Source: a virus
Length of the DNA: 33,054 bases
Reading direction: 5' to 3' (one strand)
Virus record (IMG/VR): IMGVR_UViG_3300035122_000028
Span: 1 to 33,054 of that record
Numbering within the stretch: the stretch's first letter is position 1; every line of letters begins with the position of its first letter. Positions 8,024-15,436 of this stretch are shown in pieces. Position numbers and translations under genes: made by a program. Under the pieces are notes generated by a model. That model ran no database searches and was not told the origin of the DNA. It saw only the letters and a list, made by a program, of their open reading frames with translations.

Positions 8024-9460
8024 ATGACAGCAGAACAAATGGTAGTCACGAAGGATGTCCTTGAAGAAATGATGGGGGCATACATCGAAAAGCATACCCC
8101 GGCAAGTACCACTTTAACTGGACGGCCTTTGCATGGCCCATCCGATACCACCTTTCGCGGTCCCAACAACTACGGGATTTTCAGTTATCCCGGTGTGCGC
8201 CCGCAGCGGTTCACGACGTTGGTGCGACCCAATTCGTTGGCGTCGCTTCTGGCGCAGAACATCCAGAAGTCGAACTACACCGAGGAAATTCTGGAAGTGA
8301 TGACCGGCGTGACGGCGGCGGCGGGCACCAACTCGACCTCCTGGTGTGGCACACCTCCGACGGTAGGCGAAGCGAAAGTCTGCCAGCAGATTTACAAGTT
8401 CGGGAATTATCACGTGCGCTCCCATCTCAATGCCATTCCTGAAAAGGGGCAGTTGCGCAATCGTGCCGAAGTCCCGGCGGAAATCTACAATCTGGGGACG
8501 GAGGCCAACCCGCTAATCCCTGATCTGTTGTTCAGAATGGCCGATCCACTGGATGCAATGGCCTATGAGTTTTTCCTGGTAGGCGTGCAGGCGGAACGGG
8601 TGCTGGATGAAGTGCTAATTCAGGGGCTGGCAAGCAATGCGGCCAATAACATTCACGGTTGGTCGCTGGAATTTGACGGCATTGATCGTCAGATTCGCAC
8701 CGGCTACACCGACCGGTTGACCTCCACCACCTGCCCGGCGATGGATTCCATTGTGGAAACCTTCAGCGCCGCCGTTGGCGGAACCAATGCCCTGAGCGAA
8801 AACATGGTGCATGTGTTGAGTAAGGTGTTCCGAGGGCTGAAGAACCGAGCGCGCAAAATGCAGATGCAAGGGACCTCCTGGGCCATCGTGATGCGTGAAG
8901 AGTTGTTCTTTGCGCTGGTGGATGCCTATAGTTGCCTCTACCATCGGTACAAATGCTCTGGTTCCCAGTACGAAGAAAACAATATCGATCAGGTGACCAC
9001 GAATCAATTGCGTCTGGCGATGTTGGAAGGGGAGTACCTGCTGATTGACGGGATGCAAATTCCGGTTGTTTTCAGTGAAGGTATTGAGCAGAGCACAGTG
9101 GCGTCCAATACCTTCCAAAGTGACCTGTACGTGTTGCCGTTGAGTTGGATGGGCATTCCGCTGTCCCGGCTCGAATACTTCCCGATGGATAACCAGTACA
9201 TCCAGGCGTTTAACGATTACGCAATGGATAGCCCGGTGGCTATCAATAATGGGTTGTGGTTGGTCGGACATGCCAGCACACCGCTGTGCCGTGAATATCA
9301 CTTCGCGTCCAAGATGCGCTTTATCCTGGAGACACCTTTCCTGGCGGCGCGTGTGGACAATATCCAGTACAGCTTCAATGCCGAAATCCGCAACGCCATT
9401 CCGGATGCTTCCTACTACAAAGATGGTGGTGTGAGCCGACGGATTCTACCCGCTGGATAG
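8024..9460 (+). CDS. Major capsid protein
   Basis: This is the shell subunit. The 478-residue product is the largest head gene after the portal and lies in the canonical place behind protease and scaffold, with a good ribosome binding site (TAGGAG). The start is non-repetitive and possibly flexible (1-60), then comes a globular body with long helices and strands and no membrane segment or enzymatic motif. The HK97 fold is inferred from gene order, not from a motif I can point to. The gene is followed by a terminator/promoter region and then by sugar-modifying enzymes, so this protein is one possible glycosylation target. Confidence 0.85.
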   Translation: MTAEQMVVTKDVLEEMMGAYIEKHTPASTTLTGRPLHGPSDTTFRGPNNYGIFSYPGVRPQRFTTLVRPNSLASLLAQNIQKSNYTEEILEVMTGVTAAAGTNSTSWCGTPPTVGEAKVCQQIYKFGNYHVRSHLNAIPEKGQLRNRAEVPAEIYNLGTEANPLIPDLLFRMADPLDAMAYEFFLVGVQAERVLDEVLIQGLASNAANNIHGWSLEFDGIDRQIRTGYTDRLTSTTCPAMDSIVETFSAAVGGTNALSENMVHVLSKVFRGLKNRARKMQMQGTSWAIVMREELFFALVDAYSCLYHRYKCSGSQYEENNIDQVTTNQLRLAMLEGEYLLIDGMQIPVVFSEGIEQSTVASNTFQSDLYVLPLSWMGIPLSRLEYFPMDNQYIQAFNDYAMDSPVAINNGLWLVGHASTPLCREYHFASKMRFILETPFLAARVDNIQYSFNAEIRNAIPDASYYKDGGVSRRILPAG

Positions 9461-9470
9461 TTGAGAAGTA

Positions 9471-9500
9471 TTGACAGCGCATACATAAGTATGCTATCGT
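9471..9500 (+). promoter_or_regulatory. Promoter of the glycan-modification cassette
   Basis: A consensus -35 TTGACA (9471-9476) is followed, after 18 bases, by TATCGT (9495-9500) with the extended -10 triplet TGC (9492-9494). Within the spacer lies a perfect dyad, GCATAC (9479-9484), ATAA, GTATGC (9489-9494), which could be an operator. The start of transcription is expected near 9507, 10 bases after the capsid operon hairpin begins at 9503. It is the first promoter seen after the capsid gene and reads into the 19-codon leader ORF and the glycosyltransferases. Confidence 0.75.
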
Positions 9501-9502
9501 AT

Positions 9503-9531
9503 GGGGGAGGGTTAATAGCCCTTCCCCTTTT
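9503..9531 (+). terminator. Intrinsic terminator of the capsid transcript
   Basis: A nine-pair stem (9503-9511 with 9519-9527, one G-T wobble) is followed by TTTT at 9528-9531. It can end transcripts arriving from the capsid gene. The promoter just upstream should start RNA near 9507, inside the left arm, so its own transcripts would lack a full stem and escape termination. Confidence 0.7.
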
Positions 9532-9555
9532 ATCCAGAGCGTTAAGGAGGCGTGT

Positions 9556-9615
9556 ATGGATGATGACAAGCCCATTGATATGGTAAAAATTGAGAAACGG
9601 GATGTGGATGATTAA
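9556..9615 (+). CDS. Leader peptide, 19 aa, coupled to the first glycosyltransferase
   Basis: A strong ribosome binding site (AAGGAGG) lies five bases before an ATG that opens a 19-codon ORF with an Asp-rich start and end. Its TAA shares an A with the ATG of the glycosyltransferase at 9615 (TAATG). The glycosyltransferase has no other ribosome binding site, so the small ORF probably loads ribosomes for it. The peptide itself need not have a function. Confidence 0.6.
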   Translation: MDDDKPIDMVKIEKRDVDD

Positions 9616-10619
9616 TGCCGGACGTTACCGTCGTCATTCCCTGTGCCCCCTACCATGAGGATGTGGTGCACAGAGCCATACAAAGCGTGGAAGCGCAGAC
9701 GATTCCCTGTCATGTGGTTTGGGCGATAGATAAGCAGGGCGTCGGGCCTGGCGTCATTCGCAACCGGTTAATGGACTATGTGGAAACGCCCTACACTGTG
9801 TTTCTGGACGCCGATGATTGGCTGGACCCGTCGTTTGCGGAGGAGTGTGTACGGGTTATCCGACCAGGGCGGTATGTGTACACGGATTGGTATTACCCGG
9901 AAAACTACCGACACGCGCCCGAATTTCCCTACTGTTACCGGGCGTTTATGGAGCGTACGTGGCACATGATAACGGCGCTACTGTACACTGAAGATGTTCG
10001 ACAGGTGGGCGGATTTGACGAATCGTTAGCGGCATTGGAAGATACCGATTTCTGGCTGAAAATTACTCGCGAGATTGGCACCTGTGGAATCCATATCCGC
10101 AAGGCGTTGGCGTATTACGGCAAGGAAGGCCGCCGAGCACAAAAGGCGATTGACAACAATTACGAACGGGACTTATTAAACGAGATATTGGAAAGGTATA
10201 CCGGACCGATGCCATGTTGTGGGGAGTACCCAGAAGTGAACGATCATATTCCTATCGGTGAGCGGCAACCCAATGATGTGTTGGCGCGCCCACTGTGGCG
10301 GGGCAATAACCGCGTCAGGGGCGTGCATAGCGGGCGGATGTACCCGCGCATCTCCTGGCCCAAAACAACCTGGGTGGACCCGAAAGATATTGAACTGGCC
10401 CCAGCCCATTGGCAATGGGAAGCGGTGGACCAACCTGCTGTTGGCGACAATGGACAGTCCCAGGCATTGGATGTGTTTGACCAGTTCTTTCACAAACCGA
10501 TGGCTCCGACCGAACCGCTATCCGAGACACAGGTGACTATTCCCCCTACCCTACCGCCGGAATTTACCCCGGACGTAGAGACTATTGTGCGTATCGCCAG
10601 GAAGCGATTGAGCAGATGA
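9615..10619 (+). CDS. GT2-type glycosyltransferase with a C-terminal extension
   Basis: The enzyme transfers a sugar from a nucleotide-sugar donor. In 334 residues the first 200 form a GT-A domain: VTVVIPC (4-10), the DxD-type metal and donor site LDADDW (64-69), and the acceptor-side acidic motif LEDTDFW (141-147). The remaining 135 residues do not belong to a GT2 catalytic core. They start with a Cys pair at 201-202, contain GVHSGRMYP (237-244) and WVDPKDIEL (253-261), then a Pro-rich stretch. The middle of this part resembles a short SH3-like segment seen in phage structural proteins, which is only an impression. It opens the cassette and overlaps the next gene by ATGA. Confidence 0.8.
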   Translation: MPDVTVVIPCAPYHEDVVHRAIQSVEAQTIPCHVVWAIDKQGVGPGVIRNRLMDYVETPYTVFLDADDWLDPSFAEECVRVIRPGRYVYTDWYYPENYRHAPEFPYCYRAFMERTWHMITALLYTEDVRQVGGFDESLAALEDTDFWLKITREIGTCGIHIRKALAYYGKEGRRAQKAIDNNYERDLLNEILERYTGPMPCCGEYPEVNDHIPIGERQPNDVLARPLWRGNNRVRGVHSGRMYPRISWPKTTWVDPKDIELAPAHWQWEAVDQPAVGDNGQSQALDVFDQFFHKPMAPTEPLSETQVTIPPTLPPEFTPDVETIVRIARKRLSR

Positions 10620-11392
10620 CTAAGCCCATTTTCGCCCGCCCGCGTCATTGGTATGACAGTTATACCGACTTCTGGACGTTGGTCAATCTGTGCGGATATG
10701 AGTGGTGTTATCTGGACGATATGGATACCAAGAACCCTGACGCACTTTACATCTTTACCGGGCCGGAAGCCAAGCACGAATTCAAAGGGGCTAAAGCGCG
10801 GATCATTTACTGGCTCCTGGAATGGTATGGCGATTATGAGCAACGGGAAGGAATCGCGGAAACCTGGACCTCGAACCGCACCTATGCAGAGATGGTTGGC
10901 GCGAAATTCGTGCCAATGGGCGGCCATCCCGATCTGGGCAATCCCAAGCGCGGTGATGGTCGTTTCCATATTGCCCACATGAGTTATGCAGGCATTCACC
11001 GCCGGTCGTTGCTGCTGGGGAAAATCAAAGAAGCGGCCAACCGATGGGGGGAGTGGGACTTTGCCATCGCTCCCAATGCTTGGGGCGAGGACCGGGACTT
11101 CAATCTTCATAACAGTCGCATGATGATACACATTCACCAGAACGAAGCGTATCCGGCGATTGCACCGTTACGGGCGGTCCTGGCGGCGGCCTATGCATTG
11201 CCGTTGGTTGCAGAGAACGGCTGGAGTGCAGACCCGTACCAGGATCATTGTTATGTGTATGCCTATAAAGACATGCCGGAAGCGATTATGTCCATGTTGC
11301 AGAGTAAAAACTTAGATGCACAGGGACAGGCGTTGCATCAGCATGTGTGTCATGATCTTCGCTTCGATAAGGTTGTGGAGACAAATTTGTGA
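10616..11392 (+). CDS. Probable GT-B-type glycosyltransferase
   Basis: The 258-residue product resembles the Rossmann-like half of GT-B enzymes of the glycosyl-transferase group 1/CgeB kind. The C-terminal donor domain is suggested by a block with NSRMMIHIHQNE (163-174) followed by an Ala-rich APLRAVLAAAYALPLVAENG helix and strand, which is the usual place where the nucleotide sugar binds. The N-terminal part is shorter than in full GT-B proteins, so the protein may be minimal or only one half of the fold. The acceptor cannot be told. It overlaps both neighbours by four bases and starts with ATG within the upstream stop. Confidence 0.6.
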   Translation: MTKPIFARPRHWYDSYTDFWTLVNLCGYEWCYLDDMDTKNPDALYIFTGPEAKHEFKGAKARIIYWLLEWYGDYEQREGIAETWTSNRTYAEMVGAKFVPMGGHPDLGNPKRGDGRFHIAHMSYAGIHRRSLLLGKIKEAANRWGEWDFAIAPNAWGEDRDFNLHNSRMMIHIHQNEAYPAIAPLRAVLAAAYALPLVAENGWSADPYQDHCYVYAYKDMPEAIMSMLQSKNLDAQGQALHQHVCHDLRFDKVVETNL

Positions 11393-12024
11393 GCCAACCC
11401 TTATTCTTTCTCTGGATACCGAAGACGGGGGGCACATCGCTCCACCATGCGTTCCTGCGGTGGGGATTGACGCATTGCCACGTCCGGTATGCCGAGGCGA
11501 TGGACGGTGCTGCAATTGAGGGGTGTGATTACGTGGCCGGGCATTGGAGCGCTAAAGGGTTGGATATATTGGAGGGCTGGTTGTCGGTTACCCTCCTACG
11601 GAATCCTATCGACCGACTGGTCAGTCATTACAATTACTGCCACCAACACGGCGACGATGACCATCCCGACCATGCGGCGTTTGTCAAGCGGGTCGATTTT
11701 ATAGAGTGGGCGGCCAGTCCGTATTGTATCGACAATTTCCATACCCGCTATCTCTGCGACAAGGTGGTTGATAATCTGGATTGGGCGCTGAAGTCCCTGT
11801 CGCGTATCGATGTCGTTGGCATTCTCAATCACGTGCAATGGGGGATGGATTATGTAATGCGCACCGTGTCCAAACGGTTGCAACGGCTCCCGAACATGGT
11901 GGGTCATGATCGCAAATCGACCTATTATATTCTACCGTCTGAAATCAGTCCCAAACTGCACCAGGAGTTATGGGAGCGGAACCGAAAGGATCGCCAGTTG
12001 ATTGTGAAAGCATTGGAGCGATAA
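11389..12024 (+). CDS. PAPS-dependent sulfotransferase 1
   Basis: The enzyme is expected to move sulfate from PAPS to a hydroxyl or amino group, most likely on a sugar. The 211-residue protein has the P-loop-like 5'-phosphosulfate site IPKTGGTSLH (10-19) and the 3'-phosphate site LLRNPIDRLVSHY (69-81), in the order and spacing typical of the Sulfotransfer_2 carbohydrate family, with a GHW motif between them (51-53). No membrane anchor is seen, unlike many cellular Golgi relatives. The start is GTG, forming GTGA with the upstream stop, and the end forms TAATG with the next gene. Confidence 0.85.
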   Translation: MSQPLFFLWIPKTGGTSLHHAFLRWGLTHCHVRYAEAMDGAAIEGCDYVAGHWSAKGLDILEGWLSVTLLRNPIDRLVSHYNYCHQHGDDDHPDHAAFVKRVDFIEWAASPYCIDNFHTRYLCDKVVDNLDWALKSLSRIDVVGILNHVQWGMDYVMRTVSKRLQRLPNMVGHDRKSTYYILPSEISPKLHQELWERNRKDRQLIVKALER

Positions 12025-12326
12025 TGATGAAATCCTTTCCTGCCTTGCGTGGTCTGGTCTGGTTCTTTCGCCTATCGGCTATCCTCAGTGGCATTGGGGC
12101 GTTGCTAACGGCTTTTTCCTACCGCGATATTGTGTCTTATGCCTTTCTGGGGATTGTAGGGGTGCTCAGTTTCCTGACGTTGTGGGCTATGGGAGAGATT
12201 ATCGTCCTGATTCTGGACTGGCACCACCAGCAGGTGTTGAGTACCGAAGCGCAAATCCGTATGTATCAGACCACACGGGACAAGCCGATCATTAAACCCT
12301 TAAAACACGCGAGGAAATCAGGATGA
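12024..12326 (+). CDS. Small membrane protein with two transmembrane segments
   Basis: The 100-residue product has a short basic start, a hydrophobic segment near 11-31, a second from about 37 to 66 ending in the WHHQQ turn, and a charged C-terminal tail of about 35 residues. It is not an enzyme by any motif. Similar small proteins occur in many bacteria without known function. Within a glycan cassette it might anchor or recruit enzymes to the membrane. The ATG at 12024 forms TAATG with the sulfotransferase; the next codon is also ATG. Confidence 0.6.
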   Translation: MMKSFPALRGLVWFFRLSAILSGIGALLTAFSYRDIVSYAFLGIVGVLSFLTLWAMGEIIVLILDWHHQQVLSTEAQIRMYQTTRDKPIIKPLKHARKSG

Positions 12327-12361
12327 AAAATACAGTGGAGTACAAAGAGGAGGCGATATGA
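12323..12361 (+). CDS. Mini-cistron of 12 codons joining two genes
   Basis: ATG at 12323 overlaps the upstream stop (ATGA), and the ORF ends with a TGA that overlaps the ATG of the gene at 12358 (ATGA). The mini-ORF itself carries GAGGAGG, the ribosome binding site of the next gene. It probably keeps ribosomes running across the gap. It may have no product of its own. Confidence 0.4.
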   Translation: MKNTVEYKEEAI

Positions 12362-12654
12362 AAATATGGATTGTATTATGGGATCAAAATTATTGCCCTG
12401 TGAATGACAAATGGTGTCAGGGGGGTTTACTATCTGGTGTGTATCCCACGTGGTCTGATGCTAAAAAAAGCATAAGTGATGATATTGACCACCGATCATC
12501 AAACGGCGCAAAATTCAAACGGATGGAAGCAATCGAATTGGAATATAGTACAAATCCAAACTGGTTTATTTATGAGGTGGACGGCAACAGATATTATTCC
12601 TATGTGATTGTAGAATATACGTTGACATTTATTCCAGAGGCAACTTTCCCGTGA
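12358..12654 (+). CDS. Unknown small protein, 98 aa, AT-rich
   Basis: No family is recognised. The protein is rich in Trp, Tyr, Ile and Asn, has no membrane segment, and begins KIWIVLWDQNYCP, which suggests a small alpha/beta domain. A strong ribosome binding site (GAGGAGG) precedes it. By eye its coding sequence is clearly more AT-rich than both neighbours, so it may be a later insertion. It ends in a GTGA overlap with the following glycosyltransferase. Confidence 0.6.
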   Translation: MKIWIVLWDQNYCPVNDKWCQGGLLSGVYPTWSDAKKSISDDIDHRSSNGAKFKRMEAIELEYSTNPNWFIYEVDGNRYYSYVIVEYTLTFIPEATFP

Positions 12655-13388
12655 TCGCCGCTTACACCGCCCTTCATTATGGGTCCCCCTATCTGCAATC
12701 GGCCATGCGGTCGGTGATGCCCTGGGTCGATAAATACTATGTACTCTATAGCGGGGATGGCTCACACGGAACACGCGCCAATGGCCTCCACCTGCCCGCT
12801 ACCGATAGCCGTGAGAATCTCCAGTGGATTGCTTCGCAAGCGGCGGGGCGTAAACTGGTCTGGATTGATGGGGATTGGCATCAGGAGGGGCAGCAGCGTG
12901 AGAGTATTTACCAGTACGCGCGCAACATGGATATGATTTTAGTCGTCGATTACGATGAAATCTGGCCGGAAGCGACAGTTGAGCAGACCATCAAATGGGT
13001 CGATGGTACATCTAGTAAACAGTACCGGATACCAATGGTTCATTTTTGGCGTAGTTTCCGCCGGGCAGTATTGCACGATCCGGCGTTTCCAGTGCGGATA
13101 TTGAAGCCGTCTGGGACGGGCGAATGCACGTTGCAAACACGCCCGATTGCGCACATGGGGTATGCCATCCCGACATGGTTACTCGATTACAAAATGCACA
13201 TACACGGACACCGGGGGCAATGGCGCACTGATATTGATTGGCGGAAAGAGCGCTGGCTTGCCAATGCCAGTGAGGATTGCCACCCCGTCGGTAGTGACTA
13301 CTGGAATCCCGAACCGGTAGAGCCGTTTGATTACCTGCCTTATTGGATGGCGCAGCACAAATATTATCACGAAGAGGTGATTGAATGA
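12651..13388 (+). CDS. GT-A-type glycosyltransferase, DxD family
   Basis: The 245-residue protein begins with a strand and helix typical of GT-A enzymes of the GT2/GT92-like kind (ALHYGSPYLQSAMRSVM, 7-23; YYVLYSGDGS, 29-38). The metal-binding motif is VVDYDEIWP at 98-106, with D100 and D102. An intact GT-A core of about 200 residues is followed by a His- and Trp-rich C-terminal segment. Donor and acceptor are unknown. The start is GTG in a GTGA overlap; the next sulfotransferase starts at ATGA. It is distinct from the GT2 protein at 9615. Confidence 0.7.
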   Translation: MIAAYTALHYGSPYLQSAMRSVMPWVDKYYVLYSGDGSHGTRANGLHLPATDSRENLQWIASQAAGRKLVWIDGDWHQEGQQRESIYQYARNMDMILVVDYDEIWPEATVEQTIKWVDGTSSKQYRIPMVHFWRSFRRAVLHDPAFPVRILKPSGTGECTLQTRPIAHMGYAIPTWLLDYKMHIHGHRGQWRTDIDWRKERWLANASEDCHPVGSDYWNPEPVEPFDYLPYWMAQHKYYHEEVIE

Positions 13389-14116
13389 CTCAACAGGTGA
13401 TTACCGTCGGACGTGGGCACAGTGGTACACGGGTCATGATGCACACATTGGAGGGGAGCGGATTTTTCGTTGGTAAAACCAACGGAAGCGGCGACCATCT
13501 CCCCCCACACCCGATGTATCGGGCCGTTCGTCGCTTTGGCCGGTTGGTGAAGGGGGAGCCGGGCGCATGGGATTTTACCGAACCGCTCAACACCCCCTAC
13601 CCTATCGAGTATTTAGCAGATGTGCAGGACTATTTAAGCGAATTAGTGGGACATGAGGCCATTGCCTGGAAATTACCGGAAGCGACGTTGGCACTGCCCT
13701 GGTTGGTCCAGGTGTTTCCCGATGCCTATTACATACATTGGGTCCGGGATGGCCGTGATAACATCCTGCGCTGGCACGGCACCGAGAATGACTGGTACGG
13801 TGTAGACGTGGGGGAATTACCCGAAGATCGACGGATGAAGGCGGCCATGAGTTGGGATTATCATGAAGAGTTGATTGCCCAGACTCCTAAACCAGAGCAT
13901 TGGTTGAAAGTACGCTTTGAAGATTTTATTTTGCATCAGGAAGAGGAATTGGAACGTTTGGAAGATTACCTGGATTGTCATTTGTGCCGCGAGTGGGTGA
14001 ATGCTCGCGTCGTGGGGCGTTATCGGTCGTTAGATATGTCCAAGTATCTGCCTGTATTGGAAAGGCATCTGGAGGCGCATGGGTACATCTCTGCAAACGA
14101 AACCCTCCACTCTTGA
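13385..14116 (+). CDS. PAPS-dependent sulfotransferase 2
   Basis: A second, unlike sulfotransferase of 243 residues. The 5'-phosphosulfate site is VGRGHSGTRVM (8-18), the form seen in Sulfotransfer_3-like proteins, and the 3'-phosphate site is HWVRDGRDNILRW (118-130). Between them lies AWKLPEATLALPWL (94-107), a common middle block. It shares no clear sequence with the sulfotransferase at 11389, so the two are not a recent duplication and may sulfate different positions or acceptors. The gene starts in an ATGA overlap. Its last 38 bases overlap the following methyltransferase. Confidence 0.75.
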   Translation: MTQQVITVGRGHSGTRVMMHTLEGSGFFVGKTNGSGDHLPPHPMYRAVRRFGRLVKGEPGAWDFTEPLNTPYPIEYLADVQDYLSELVGHEAIAWKLPEATLALPWLVQVFPDAYYIHWVRDGRDNILRWHGTENDWYGVDVGELPEDRRMKAAMSWDYHEELIAQTPKPEHWLKVRFEDFILHQEEELERLEDYLDCHLCREWVNARVVGRYRSLDMSKYLPVLERHLEAHGYISANETLHS

Positions 14117-14744
14117 CGAGTGTCTAACAACCATAGCCCGATACTTGGGAGTCAGTGAAGGCGAATTGATACGCTATGCCGCCGAAGATACCTTGCTTGG
14201 TGGTATCGAGGGCAATCCTATGGGCACGTCGTATGCAGTGGACGGGCACTTGCTGTATGCATTGGTCCGCTATTGTCGCCCGGAACGGATACTGGAATTC
14301 GGCACCGATCATGGGGGGAGCGCCAAACACATGGCCGCCGCTTGCCAGCGCAATGGCAAAGGACACGTCTGGACGGTGGATATCAACGTCCATGCCGGGG
14401 ACGGGTTAACCATAGCCGACCGGCGCTGGATTACCCAGGTGACGGCAGATGCCGCGTTGTGGGTGCGGGCCTATCGCGGAGAAGTTTTCGATTTCATCTT
14501 CGAGGATGCCAGCCATAGCGAATTCTTGTGTCATGTGATCTACAACCATTTACCGTATCTGCTCAAACCGGGAGGCCTTATTCTCTCGCACGATGTCAAC
14601 ATGGGTGTAGGAAAGGCCATTCTGAAAGGCATTCGTAAAGGCGGCGTACCGATGCACGAAGTAATTTATACTATCCCAGAACCGTCCCCGTTAGGGTTTT
14701 CGATCTACCAATACCAACCCGCCAGTTATGAGAGGCACACATGA
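14079..14744 (+). CDS. SAM-dependent methyltransferase 1 of a tandem pair
   Basis: The 221-residue protein is a class I methyltransferase of the Methyltransf_24 or cephalosporin-hydroxylase-like kind. An N-terminal helical part (11-45) is followed by the SAM loop ILEFGTDHGGS (71-81), the acidic strand end VWTVDIN (97-103), FDFIFEDASHS (137-147) and LKPGGLILSHD. Small-molecule or sugar O-methylation is the likely chemistry. The start lies inside the sulfotransferase gene, three bases after GGAGG. It resembles the next gene across nearly its whole length. Confidence 0.8.
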   Translation: MGTSLQTKPSTLDECLTTIARYLGVSEGELIRYAAEDTLLGGIEGNPMGTSYAVDGHLLYALVRYCRPERILEFGTDHGGSAKHMAAACQRNGKGHVWTVDINVHAGDGLTIADRRWITQVTADAALWVRAYRGEVFDFIFEDASHSEFLCHVIYNHLPYLLKPGGLILSHDVNMGVGKAILKGIRKGGVPMHEVIYTIPEPSPLGFSIYQYQPASYERHT

Positions 14745-15436
14745 GTTATCCCTATCCCACGCGTACACCACGTATCCCCCTGGAGGCCGCCTGTGAGCGC
14801 ATAGCGGCATTTTTTGACCTGGACGACCAAGAATTACACAACTACGCCTTACAGGACGACATTGGCGGCTATCATCATGACCCAGACCAACGGCGAATAA
14901 ACGACAACGGGGAACTTGCTAAAGGCATTTGGGGAGTTGAGGGACAGGTTATTTATGCACTGATCCGGCTACTCAACCCAAAGCACGTCTTGGAAGTGGG
15001 TAACTGTTGGGGGACCAGTAGTGTGCATATTGGTGAGGCAGTCTTACAGAATGGTACGGGAAAAGTGACAACGTTAGATTTGCCCGTTGAAGAGCGGAAG
15101 AGATCAAAGTTCAAAGTCCCCAAGCCGTATCAGGAAATCATGACCCCGGTGTATGAGGATTTGCGCGACTTCAATTACCGCAAGCGCCCACGCCTGGATT
15201 TTGTGTTTGAGGATAGTTCCCATACGGCGGAATTGGTTAGCCATGTCTGGCGTGAATTCCTAAAATGGGGAGCGCCAGGGGGATTTATCGTCTCGCACGA
15301 TAGTGAACATTTCCGCGTGGGTGAAGGGGTGCATGAGGGCATTCAGCAGGTGGTTGAGGTAGGCGATTATCTGTCGCTGGCGATTGCCCCGGCGGATTGT
15401 GGATTGGCAATCTGGAGGAAACCTGATGCTTCTTAG
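14741..15436 (+). CDS. SAM-dependent methyltransferase 2 of a tandem pair
   Basis: This 231-residue paralogue of the previous enzyme keeps the same order: an N-terminal helical part ending LHNYALQDDIGGY (32-44), the SAM loop VLEVGNCWGTSS (83-94), TTLDLP, then LDFVFEDSSHT and APGGFIVSHD. The acidic FEDxSH block is shared with its neighbour. The divergence is large, so the duplication is old or both were acquired. The two could methylate different hydroxyls of one sugar or work as a heterodimer. It starts at ATGA, and a GGAGG near its end serves the next gene. Confidence 0.8.
   Translation: MSYPYPTRTPRIPLEAACERIAAFFDLDDQELHNYALQDDIGGYHHDPDQRRINDNGELAKGIWGVEGQVIYALIRLLNPKHVLEVGNCWGTSSVHIGEAVLQNGTGKVTTLDLPVEERKRSKFKVPKPYQEIMTPVYEDLRDFNYRKRPRLDFVFEDSSHTAELVSHVWREFLKWGAPGGFIVSHDSEHFRVGEGVHEGIQQVVEVGDYLSLAIAPADCGLAIWRKPDAS

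Noticed and set aside
9503-9531. Attenuator of the downstream cassette
   Set aside because: The expected transcription start falls inside the left arm, so the cassette's own transcript cannot form the full stem.
15384-15425. Earlier start of the fused glycosyltransferase
   Set aside because: It lies within the upstream methyltransferase and lacks a ribosome binding site, while 15426 has GGAGG at the right distance and begins the GT-A strand exactly.
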